Shown here: positions 1-6,060 of the stretch, one piece after another
How the letters are laid out: each line of letters begins with the position of its first letter
Position numbering within the stretch: position 1 is the stretch's first letter
Source of the DNA: Oscillospiraceae bacterium
GTDB taxonomy: Bacteria > Bacillota_A > Clostridia > Oscillospirales > Oscillospiraceae
Direction: 5' to 3'
DNA length: 26,033 nucleotides
NCBI GenBank assembly: GCA_017408725.1
Contig: JAFQUA010000071.1
Span: 1-26,033 of the forward strand
Notes under the pieces: model-generated
The model's database searches: none
The model's input: only the letters and a program-made list of their open reading frames with translations
Told to the model about the DNA's origin: nothing
Program-made: the position numbers and the translations under genes

Positions 1-1
1 C

Positions 2-1012
2 TGCGGCAAGCATCACTTCACCTCCATCCGTAACTTCAACCTGATGTTCCAGACCAAGATCGGCGTTACCGAGGACTCCTCCTCCATCGCTTATCTGCGT
101 CCCGAAACCGCTCAGGGTATTTTCGTCAACTTCGATAACATCCAGCGTACCACCCGTAAGAAGCTGCCCTTCGGTGTCTGCCAGGTCGGTAAGGCATTCC
201 GTAATGAGATCACCCCCGGCAACTTCACCTTCCGTACCCGTGAGTTCGAGCAGATGGAGTGCGAGTTCTTCTGCCAGCCCGGTACTGACCTTGAGTGGTT
301 TGCTTACTGGAAGGATTACTGCGTGAACTGGCTGCTGAGCCTGGGCATCAAGAGAGATTCTCTGCGCCTGCGTGACCATGATCCCGCTGAGCTGGCCTTC
401 TACTCCCGCGCTACCACCGATATCGAGTACCAGTTCCCCTTCGGCTCCGGCTGGGGAGAACTGTGGGGCATTGCCGACCGTACCGACTATGACCTGGGCC
501 GCCATCAGGAGGCTTCCGGCAAGAAGCTGACCTATTTCGATCAGGAGCGCAACGAGCATTACATTCCCTATGTCATTGAGCCTTCTCTGGGCTGCGACCG
601 TGTTGCTCTGGCATTCCTCTGCGAAGCTTATGACGAGGAAGTCGTAGGTCAGGATAAGAACGGCAAGGATGATGTCCGTACCGTGCTGCGTCTGCACCCC
701 GCGCTGGCACCTTTCAAGGCTGCAATCCTGCCTCTTTCCAAGAAGCTTTCTCCCAAGGCTGAGGAAATTTACAAGATGCTGCGCAAGGACTTCATGGTGG
801 ACTTCGACGATTCCGGTTCTATCGGCAAGCGTTACCGCCGTGAGGACGAGATCGGCACACCCTTGTGCATCACCGTGGACTTCCAGACCATTGGCGACGA
901 GAATACTCCCGCTGATGATTGCGTCACCGTCCGTGACCGGGATACCATGGAGCAGGTCCGTATTCCGATCTCTGAACTGAAGGCATACATTGCCGCAAAG
1001 TGCGAATTCTAA
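2..1012 (+). CDS. glyS: Glycyl-tRNA synthetase, dimeric class II type (5' truncated by window edge)
   Basis: Charges tRNA-Gly with glycine in the cytoplasm. The frame is already open at base 2, reading [17 protein letters not shown], so the start lies outside the window; the first ATG at 44 is internal. Class II catalytic features are visible: the motif 2 region [19 protein letters not shown] and the motif 3 region [11 protein letters not shown]. The last ~100 residues (from about [12 protein letters not shown]) fit the alpha/beta anticodon-binding domain shared by the Gly/His/Pro/Thr enzymes. This is the single-chain dimeric enzyme, not the bacterial alpha2-beta2 type. It ends in TAA and is followed at once by a strong hairpin terminator. 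The roughly 336 residues present would be about three quarters of a usual ~460-residue protein. The tRNA gene downstream has its own promoter and is not part of this transcript. Confidence 0.95.
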   Translation, partial: CGKHHFTSIRNFNLMFQTKIGVTEDSSSIAYLRPETAQGIFVNFDNIQRTTRKKLPFGVCQVGKAFRNEITPGNFTFRTREFEQMECEFFCQPGTDLEWFAYWKDYCVNWLLSLGIKRDSLRLRDHDPAELAFYSRATTDIEYQFPFGSGWGELWGIADRTDYDLGRHQEASGKKLTYFDQERNEHYIPYVIEPSLGCDRVALAFLCEAYDEEVVGQDKNGKDDVRTVLRLHPALAPFKAAILPLSKKLSPKAEEIYKMLRKDFMVDFDDSGSIGKRYRREDEIGTPLCITVDFQTIGDENTPADDCVTVRDRDTMEQVRIPISELKAYIAAKCEF

Positions 1013-1022
1013 TAAGAATACC

Positions 1023-1052
1023 AGTGCCCCGGAGGATTCTCCGGGGCGCTTT
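1023..1052 (+). terminator. Rho-independent terminator of glyS
   Basis: A 12-bp GC-rich stem (1023-1034 with 1039-1050, one G-U wobble) closes a GATT tetraloop and runs into a short T tract just after the glyS stop codon. Confidence 0.85.
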
Positions 1053-1080
1053 CCGTCGAAACCGGGGGAAAGATTATGGG

Positions 1081-1109
1081 TTGACAAAAGGGCCCTGGTG
1101 TGGTATACT
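1081..1109 (+). promoter_or_regulatory. Sigma-A promoter of tRNA-fMet
   Basis: A perfect TTGACA (1081-1086) and TATACT (1104-1109) are separated by exactly 17 bp. Transcription would start near 1116. There a small palindrome, GCACTG-AAG-CAGTGC (1116-1130), forms a leader hairpin ahead of the mature tRNA. It could guide 5' processing, but that is a guess. Confidence 0.9.
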
Positions 1110-1140
1110 ATCCAAGCACTGAAGCAGTGCAATTGAATAT

Positions 1141-1216
1141 CGCGGGATAGAGCAGTTGGAAGCTCGTCGGGCTCATAACCCGGAGGTCGGAGGTTCGAGT
1201 CCTCCTCCCGCAACCA
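1141..1216 (+). tRNA. Initiator tRNA-fMet (anticodon CAT), CCA encoded
   Basis: The cloverleaf is complete: the acceptor stem pairs 1141-1147 with 1206-1212, the discriminator is A1213 and the encoded CCA is 1214-1216. The anticodon CAT is at 1174-1176. Two hallmarks of bacterial initiator tRNA are visible: the unpaired first position (C1141 opposite A1212, the C1:A72 mismatch) and three consecutive G-C pairs closing the anticodon stem. This separates it from elongator tRNA-Met and from the CAT-anticodon tRNA-Ile that is later modified. It is a single-gene transcript between its own promoter and terminator. Confidence 0.97.
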
Positions 1217-1220
1217 TGTC

Positions 1221-1262
1221 GAGTAGTCGTAACGGATTTCGTTATGACTACTCACTTTTTTA
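1221..1262 (+). terminator. Terminator of tRNA-fMet
   Basis: A 14-bp inverted repeat (1221-1234 with 1240-1253, one G-U wobble, loop GATTT) is followed by ACTTTTTTA. Confidence 0.9.
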
Positions 1263-1271
1263 TTCCATATA

Positions 1272-1297
1272 TGCCCCGCTTGGCGGGGCATTTTCTT
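1272..1297 (+). terminator. Second hairpin terminator
   Basis: TGCCCCGC (1272-1279) pairs with GCGGGGCA (1283-1290) around a TTG loop and is followed by TTTTCTT. It is either a back-up terminator for the tRNA or the host-side flank of the mobile element that starts just after it. Confidence 0.7.
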
Positions 1298-1299
1298 GT

Positions 1300-1530
1300 A
1301 TAAAGAAAACCACGCGTTAGACGCGTGGTTCAATAAAGCCTATGACGGTGAGTAAAAATCCCTGTTAAGATTATAGGTGCGGTCCACCAACTGCACAAAT
1401 AATCAAAACAGGGAGGCACTCATATGAGTATGAATGACAACAATAGTTTATTATGCGTTTACGTATTACGCAAAAAAGATAGGGCTATGCCCGCACATGA
1501 AGAACCCCCGGTTTCACCGGGGGGTTCCTT
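1300..1530 (+). mobile_element. Internally deleted IS200/IS605-type element (MITE-like remnant)
   Basis: The left end carries a perfect 10-bp palindrome, AACCACGCGT-TAG-ACGCGTGGTT (1308-1330), the kind of subterminal hairpin that Y1 transposases recognise. A second inverted repeat (1360-1373 with 1400-1413, 12 of 14 matching) would pair away the Shine-Dalgarno sequence of the reading frame beginning at 1424; IS200 tnpA leaders are known for such hairpins. The frame starts MSMNDNNSL, like the N terminus of IS200-type TnpA, then departs after about nine codons, so the transposase body is gone. The right end holds a GC-rich hairpin (1502-1527) with one bulged base, followed by CCTTTTCC. The element is called from memory of the family; its exact ends are uncertain. 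Confidence 0.6.
1360..1413 (+). promoter_or_regulatory. Hairpin sequestering the tnpA ribosome-binding site
   Basis: CCCTGTTAAGATTA (1360-1373) is nearly complementary to TAATCAAAACAGGG (1400-1413). The 3' arm runs into the AGGGAGG ribosome site (1410-1416), so folding would hide it. This matches the translational repression known for IS200 leaders. Confidence 0.5.
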
Positions 1531-1567
1531 TTCCTGGTGCTTCAGGGCTTCCATTTTCGTCTTGTAA
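1424..1567 (+). pseudogene. 5' remnant of IS200-type transposase tnpA fused to out-of-family sequence
   Basis: An ATG at 1424 with GGGAGG 8 bases upstream opens a 47-codon frame ending in TAA at 1565-1567. Only the first nine or so codons (MSMNDNNSL) resemble IS200 transposases, which normally continue with a HTKWNCKYHIVF-like segment and reach about 130-155 residues. Everything after that is non-family sequence running through the right-end hairpin. No catalytic HUH motif or tyrosine is present. It is a non-functional leftover of an internal deletion. Confidence 0.5.
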
Positions 1568-1778
1568 TCAAAGCTATTCCCACTAAGATTAGGAACGGAG
1601 TCAAGCATCCAGCAAAACCCGAAAGGGTTCCGTCAGAGAACACAATACAAAAGAAAACCACAACTCCCACAGGAGGCAAGATGGCAAGCAGCACGATCAA
1701 CCCCAGCATCAGCAGCAAGACATGCCTATCGTCCGGCTTTAAATAAGGAAGGTATAGAAGCATTTCCCTTCTAGCCAA
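1542..1778 (-). CDS. Possible small membrane protein, unknown function
   Basis: A 78-codon minus-strand frame from TTG (1778) would encode two hydrophobic segments (about residues 19-46 and 57-72) with a basic C terminus, RRKWKP, as in small two-span membrane proteins. An alternative ATG at codon 6 (1763) has an AGAAGGGA stretch directly before it but at too short a spacing. No good ribosome site supports the TTG start, and the start overlaps the putative nrdG promoter. It resembles no family I know. The hydrophobic pattern and lack of a better frame here favour a real gene only weakly. Confidence 0.35.
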   Translation of the reverse strand: MARREMLLYLPYLKPDDRHVLLLMLGLIVLLAILPPVGVVVFFCIVFSDGTLSGFAGCLTPFLILVGIALITRRKWKP

Positions 1779-1800
1779 ATTGGCTGGGCTGTGCTATAAT
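1772..1800 (+). promoter_or_regulatory. Putative extended -10 promoter of nrdG with overlapping palindrome
   Basis: TGCTATAAT gives an extended -10 (TATAAT at 1795-1800). A 4-of-6 match to the -35 box, TAGCCA (1772-1777), is 17 bp upstream. The palindrome AGCCAA-A-TTGGCT (1773-1785) covers the -35 and spacer, a plausible operator position; it does not match the NrdR box. Confidence 0.55.
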
Positions 1801-1829
1801 TACGGCATGACAACAAGGGAGTTTTCTTT

Positions 1830-2537
1830 ATGACCATTTCCGGACTGCAAAAAATGACATTGCTGGACTACCCTGGCAAGGTGGCCTGCACCGTTTTCCT
1901 GCAAGGCTGCAATTTCCGCTGCCCTTTCTGCCACAACAGCGCCCTTTTGGGCGGCACCGCCGAGGCTTTCATGACCATGGAAGAATTTCTGGACTTCTTA
2001 AAAAAGCGCACGGGTCTTCTGGACGCGGTCTGTGTCAGCGGCGGCGAGCCTACCCTGCAAAAAGATTTGCCGGAGCTTCTGAAAGGCATTAAGGCACTGG
2101 GCTATAGCGTGAAGCTGGATACCAACGGCAGCCGTCCGGAGGTGCTGAAAGCACTGGTAAGCGACGGTCTTGTGGACTATGTTGCCATGGATGTGAAAAA
2201 CAGCCCCGGCTGCTACAACGAGACAACCGGTGTTGCACAGTTTGATATAAAGAGCATCGAAGAAAGCCTGCGCTTTCTCATCAACGGAAATGTGGCCTAT
2301 GAATTGCGGTCTACGGTGGTTGCGGAGCTCCACAGTGAGCAGTCCATGACAGAAATGGGACAGTGGCTCTCCTCCCTTGTCCCCGGAAAAAAACCGGAAA
2401 AGCTTTACTTGCAGTGCTTTGTTGCCCGGGACAGCGTTCTGAAAAGCGGTTTAACCGCACCGGATGAGCAAACTCTGGTCCATTACGCAGAAATTTTGAC
2501 CCCATATGTGGGGTTTGCAGCCGTTCGCGGCACTTGA
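1830..2537 (+). CDS. nrdG: Anaerobic ribonucleotide reductase activating protein (radical SAM)
   Basis: A radical SAM activase that uses a [4Fe-4S] cluster and S-adenosylmethionine to put the glycyl radical on class III ribonucleotide reductase. The cluster motif CxxxCxxC is at C27, C31 and C34 within LQGCNFRCPFCHN. The opening MTISGLQKMTLLDYPGKVACTVFL is typical of the NrdG2 subgroup (about 230 residues; here 235). The SAM-binding region VSGGEPTLQ follows near residue 70. The start is supported by AAGGGAG (1815-1821) eight bases ahead. nrdG lies upstream of nrdD, the reverse of the common nrdD-nrdG order, and the gap carries NrdR-like boxes and a separate nrdD promoter, so the two genes can be expressed partly independently. 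A pyruvate formate-lyase activase is the alternative, but the neighbour makes NrdG much more likely. Confidence 0.9.
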   Translation: MTISGLQKMTLLDYPGKVACTVFLQGCNFRCPFCHNSALLGGTAEAFMTMEEFLDFLKKRTGLLDAVCVSGGEPTLQKDLPELLKGIKALGYSVKLDTNGSRPEVLKALVSDGLVDYVAMDVKNSPGCYNETTGVAQFDIKSIEESLRFLINGNVAYELRSTVVAELHSEQSMTEMGQWLSSLVPGKKPEKLYLQCFVARDSVLKSGLTAPDEQTLVHYAEILTPYVGFAAVRGT

Positions 2538-2538
2538 T

Positions 2539-2554
2539 ACACAATATATTGTGT
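2539..2554. promoter_or_regulatory. NrdR box 1 (perfect palindrome)
   Basis: ACACAATATATTGTGT is a perfect 16-bp palindrome matching the NrdR consensus acaCwAtATaTwGtgt at every position. It begins two bases after the nrdG stop codon and lies 41 bp upstream of the nrdD -35 box. NrdR is the ATP/dATP-sensing repressor of bacterial ribonucleotide reductase genes. Confidence 0.88.
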
Positions 2555-2571
2555 TTTGAACAAAAAATAAA

Positions 2572-2587
2572 GCACAACATCTAGCGT
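2572..2587. promoter_or_regulatory. NrdR box 2 (degenerate)
   Basis: GCACAACATCTAGCGT keeps the core CwA-AT-TwG positions of the NrdR box. It starts 33 bp after box 1, close to the three-helical-turn spacing usual for NrdR box pairs, and ends seven bases before the nrdD -35 element. Confidence 0.65.
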
Positions 2588-2594
2588 TTTACTA

Positions 2595-2623
2595 TTGACA
2601 ATCCCACAATGGTTTAGTATAAT
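2595..2623 (+). promoter_or_regulatory. Sigma-A promoter of nrdD
   Basis: A perfect TTGACA (2595-2600) and TATAAT (2618-2623) are separated by 17 bp. The leader contains a small stem-loop (CAGGCA 2643-2648 with TGCCTG 2658-2663) before the ribosome site. Confidence 0.92.
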
Positions 2624-2692
2624 ACAGGCACTTCGGTTTTTTCAGGCAGGAAAACCATGCCTGTATTTACTATTATTTATGGAGGTAGAAAT

Positions 2693-5068
2693 ATGTATCA
2701 GGTACTGAAGCGTGACGGCAGCACCATGGAATTCGACATTTCCAAGATCAGCGCTGCCATGATCAAGGCCTTCGAGGCACAGAACAAGAACTATCACCCC
2801 AGCGTTATCAATATGCTGGCTCTGCAGGTCAGCTCTGATTTCGAGCCCAAGATCAAAGACGGCTTCATCGCCGTGGAAGACATTCAGGACAGCGTTGAAA
2901 AGGTTCTGTCCGCTGCCGGCTACTCCGATGTTGCCAAGGCCTACATCCTGTACCGTAAGCAGCGTGAGAAGGTGCGTAATGTTAACTCCGCCCTGCTGAA
3001 CTACAAGGATCTGGTGGACAATTATCTGAAGATCAACGACTGGCGCGTGAAGGAAAACTCCACCGTTACCTATTCCGTCGGCGGTCTGATCCTTTCTAAC
3101 TCCGGTGCCATCACCGCCAACTACTGGCTTTCCGAGATCTACGACAGCGAGATTGCTGAGGCACACCGCAGTGCCGCGCTGCACTTGCATGACCTTTCCA
3201 TGCTCACCGGTTACTGCGCAGGCTGGAGCCTGAAGCAGCTGATCCAGGAGGGTCTGGGCGGCGTTCCCGGCAAGATCACCTCTTCCCCCGCAGGTCACCT
3301 TTCTACCCTCTGCAACCAGATGGTCAACTTCCTGGGCATCATGCAGAACGAGTGGGCAGGCGCACAGGCCTTCTCCTCCTTCGATACATATCTTGCCCCC
3401 TTCGTCAAGGTGGACAATCTGACCCAGAAGGAAGTCAAGCAGTGCATCCAGTCCTTCATCTATGGTGTGAACACCCCCAGCCGTTGGGGTACCCAGGCTC
3501 CCTTCTCCAACATCACCCTCGACTGGGTATGCCCCCCCGACCTGGCTGATCAGCCTGCCATCGTCGGCGGCAAGGAGATGGACTTCACCTACGGCGACTG
3601 CAAGAAGGAAATGGACATGGTCAACAAGGCCTTCATCGAAATCATGATCGAAGGCGATGCCAACGGCCGTGGCTTCCAGTATCCCATCCCCACCTACTCC
3701 ATCACCCGCAACTTCGACTGGAGCGAGACCGAGAACAATAAGCTGCTGTTCGAAATGACCGCCAAGTACGGCACTCCCTACTTCTCCAACTACATCAACT
3801 CCGATATGGAACCCTCCGACGTCCGCTCCATGTGCTGCCGTCTGAGACTGGACCTTCGTGAGCTGCGCAAGAAGTCCGGCGGCTTCTTCGGCTCCGGCGA
3901 ATCCACCGGCTCCATCGGCGTTGTTACCATCAACCTGCCCCGGATCGCTTATCTTGCCAAGGACGAGGCCGACTTCTATGCCCAGCTGGACAAGCTGATG
4001 GACATTGCTGCCCGAAGCCTGAAGGTCAAACGCGAGGTCATCACCAAGCTGATGGAAAACGGTCTGTATCCCTACACCAAGCGTTACCTTGGCACCTTCG
4101 CCAACCACTTCTCCACCATCGGCCTCATCGGCATGAACGAGGTGGGTCTGAACGCCAAGTGGCTGAAGGCTGATCTGACCAACCCCAAGGTTCAGAAGTT
4201 TGCCCAGGAAGTGCTGGATCATATGCGCGAGCGCCTCTCCGACTATCAGGAAGCCTACGGCGACCTGTACAACCTGGAAGCCACTCCCGCGGAGTCCACC
4301 ACCTACCGTTTTGCCAAGCACGACAAGGAAAAGTATCCCGACATTATCACCGCCAACGAAAACGGCACGCCCTACTACACCAACTCCTCCCACCTGCCCG
4401 TTGGCTACACCGAGGACATCTTCTCCGCTCTGGAAGTGCAGGACGAGCTGCAGACCCGCTACACCTCCGGCACTGTTTTCCACGCATTCCTTGGCGAAAA
4501 GCTGCCCGACTGGAAGGCCGCTGCCGCTCTGGTTCGCAAGATCGCAGAAAACTTCAAGCTGCCCTACTACACCATGAGCCCCACCTACTCTGTCTGCGCA
4601 GAGCACGGCTACCTCATCGGCGAGCAGCACAAGTGCCCCCTGTGCGGCAAGAAGACCGAGGTCTACAGCCGGATCACCGGTTACTACCGCCCGGTGCAGA
4701 ACTGGAACGACGGCAAGAGCCAGGAATACCAGGATCGCAAGGTTTATGACATTGAAAACTCTGTTCTGGGCAACAAGGGCATCGCCTCCCGTGAAGCAGC
4801 CCCTGTCGCGGAAGAAGCCGCACCTGAGGTCTGCTGCTCCGGCGAAGTATTGCTGTTCTCCCGCGTCACCTGCCCCAACTGCCGGGTTGCCGAGCAGCTG
4901 CTGACCAAGGCCGGTGTTGCTTACAAGAAGCTGATCGCGGAAGAGAATGTGGAGCTGTGCAAGAAGTACGGTATCAAGGGCGCTCCCACGCTGGTGATCA
5001 CTGACGGTGAAAACCACCAGAATTTCTACAGCGTTCCCGAAATCAAAAAGTATATCGCTTCCCTGTAA
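2693..5068 (+). CDS. nrdD: Class III (anaerobic) ribonucleoside-triphosphate reductase with C-terminal glutaredoxin-like domain
   Basis: Reduces ribonucleotides to deoxyribonucleotides without oxygen using a glycyl radical made by NrdG. Residues 1-92 form an ATP-cone allosteric domain (MYQVLKRDGSTMEFDISK onwards). Catalytic cysteines fit C175 (GYCAGW) and the pair C381/C382 (SMCCRLR). The zinc site is C635-x2-H followed by CPLC, and the glycyl-radical loop is the RITGYYRPV segment. Residues ~717-791 add a glutaredoxin/NrdH-like domain with CPNC at 727-730 (VLLFSRVTCPNCRVAEQLL) and a GAPTLVI strand, separated by an alanine/glutamate-rich linker. NrdD is usually about 700-720 residues without this domain; here it is 791. 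The start at 2693 is chosen for GGAGG at 2681-2685; an in-frame ATG at 2657 lies upstream of it. The fused redoxin suggests the thiol-dependent rather than the formate-dependent subtype. The next gene encodes a likely reductase partner. Confidence 0.95.
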   Translation: MYQVLKRDGSTMEFDISKISAAMIKAFEAQNKNYHPSVINMLALQVSSDFEPKIKDGFIAVEDIQDSVEKVLSAAGYSDVAKAYILYRKQREKVRNVNSALLNYKDLVDNYLKINDWRVKENSTVTYSVGGLILSNSGAITANYWLSEIYDSEIAEAHRSAALHLHDLSMLTGYCAGWSLKQLIQEGLGGVPGKITSSPAGHLSTLCNQMVNFLGIMQNEWAGAQAFSSFDTYLAPFVKVDNLTQKEVKQCIQSFIYGVNTPSRWGTQAPFSNITLDWVCPPDLADQPAIVGGKEMDFTYGDCKKEMDMVNKAFIEIMIEGDANGRGFQYPIPTYSITRNFDWSETENNKLLFEMTAKYGTPYFSNYINSDMEPSDVRSMCCRLRLDLRELRKKSGGFFGSGESTGSIGVVTINLPRIAYLAKDEADFYAQLDKLMDIAARSLKVKREVITKLMENGLYPYTKRYLGTFANHFSTIGLIGMNEVGLNAKWLKADLTNPKVQKFAQEVLDHMRERLSDYQEAYGDLYNLEATPAESTTYRFAKHDKEKYPDIITANENGTPYYTNSSHLPVGYTEDIFSALEVQDELQTRYTSGTVFHAFLGEKLPDWKAAAALVRKIAENFKLPYYTMSPTYSVCAEHGYLIGEQHKCPLCGKKTEVYSRITGYYRPVQNWNDGKSQEYQDRKVYDIENSVLGNKGIASREAAPVAEEAAPEVCCSGEVLLFSRVTCPNCRVAEQLLTKAGVAYKKLIAEENVELCKKYGIKGAPTLVITDGENHQNFYSVPEIKKYIASL

Positions 5069-5079
5069 TGAAAACGAAA

Positions 5080-5107
5080 GGGCCGGGCAGTGCCCGGTCC
5101 TCTTTCC
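5080..5107 (+). terminator. Attenuator or weak terminator between nrdD and trxB
   Basis: A 9-bp GC stem (5080-5088 with 5092-5100, one G-U pair) is followed by TCTTTCC. The T tract is weak, so partial read-through into the next gene is likely. No separate promoter is obvious in the 62-base gap. Confidence 0.6.
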
Positions 5108-5130
5108 GCAGATAGGAATGGAGGATCATT

Positions 5131-6039
5131 ATGCATGATATAATCATTGTAGGCGGTGGCCCTGCTGGCCTGACTGCCGCAGTTTATGCCCTCAGAGCCG
5201 GAAAGACCGTACTGGTTATCGAAAAGAACGGCTTCGGCGGTCAGATCGCCTTTTCTCCCAAGGTGGAGAATATTCCCGGCACACAGGTCATCAGCGGCAG
5301 CGAATTTGCCGAAAAGCTCATTGAGCAGGCTATGGCTTTGGGCGCCGATGTAGAACTGGAAACTGTTACCGGTGTTGAAAAAGCAGCGGACATTTTCCGC
5401 GTTTCCACGGAAGACGGCAATACCTATGAAGGCCGCGCCGTGATTTTGGCCGTGGGTGTTAAGCATCGCACACTGGGTCTGCCCGGCGAAGAAGAACTGA
5501 TCGGAAACGGCATCAGCTTCTGTGCTGTCTGCGACGGCGCATTCTACGCAGGCCAGGAAGTGGCTATGATCGGCGGCGGCAACTCCGCTTTGCAGGAAGC
5601 GCTGCTGCTTAGCGAGGTTTGCAGCAAGGTCACCATCGTGCAGAACCTTGCCTTCCTCACCGGTGAAAAGAAGCTGGCAGACCCACTGGCAGAGAAGGAC
5701 AATGTAACTATTCTCTACAGCACCGTGGTCAGTGCCTACGAAACCGAAAACGGCGCTCTGACCGGCCTTACCTTGCACAATGAGGAAACCGGCGAAGAAA
5801 GCCGTATCCGTGTAGACGGCGCGTTCCTGGCTGTTGGATTGCTGCCGGAAAACGAACCCTTTGCCCATCTTGGCAAGCTGAATGACTGGGGCTACTTCGA
5901 CTCTGCCGAAGATTGCTTGACCCAGACCCCCGGCGTATTCGTCGCCGGCGACTGCCGCAGCAAGCGGATCCGTCAGGTAGTCACCGCAGCAGCCGACGGC
6001 GCCATCGCAGCCATGGCAGCCTGCCGCTACATGGATTGA
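5131..6039 (+). CDS. trxB: Thioredoxin reductase-like flavoprotein (NADPH motif missing)
   Basis: A low-molecular-weight thioredoxin-reductase family FAD enzyme of 302 residues, which would reduce thioredoxin or a glutaredoxin-like domain. The FAD fingerprint IIIVGGGPAGLTAA is at the N terminus and the redox pair C131-AV-C134 is followed by DGAF as in active enzymes. The second dinucleotide fold keeps GGGNSA (148-153), but the HRRxxxR motif that binds the NADPH phosphate is replaced by VQNLAFLTG (170-178). The C-terminal FAD motif VFVAGDCR is intact. The electron donor is therefore uncertain: NADH or ferredoxin are possible, and ferredoxin-dependent flavin thioredoxin reductases are known in Clostridia. 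GGAGG lies before the ATG. Its place after the NrdD-redoxin fusion suggests it regenerates that domain. Confidence 0.85.
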   Translation: MHDIIIVGGGPAGLTAAVYALRAGKTVLVIEKNGFGGQIAFSPKVENIPGTQVISGSEFAEKLIEQAMALGADVELETVTGVEKAADIFRVSTEDGNTYEGRAVILAVGVKHRTLGLPGEEELIGNGISFCAVCDGAFYAGQEVAMIGGGNSALQEALLLSEVCSKVTIVQNLAFLTGEKKLADPLAEKDNVTILYSTVVSAYETENGALTGLTLHNEETGEESRIRVDGAFLAVGLLPENEPFAHLGKLNDWGYFDSAEDCLTQTPGVFVAGDCRSKRIRQVVTAAADGAIAAMAACRYMD

Positions 6040-6060
6040 TTTTTGAAAGGAGAACACCTT

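Noticed and set aside
2642..5017. A 791-codon open frame antisense to nrdD
   Set aside because: It mirrors the strong codon bias of nrdD, has a low-complexity Gly/Val/Leu/His-rich composition and no known domain. It is a shadow of the real gene.
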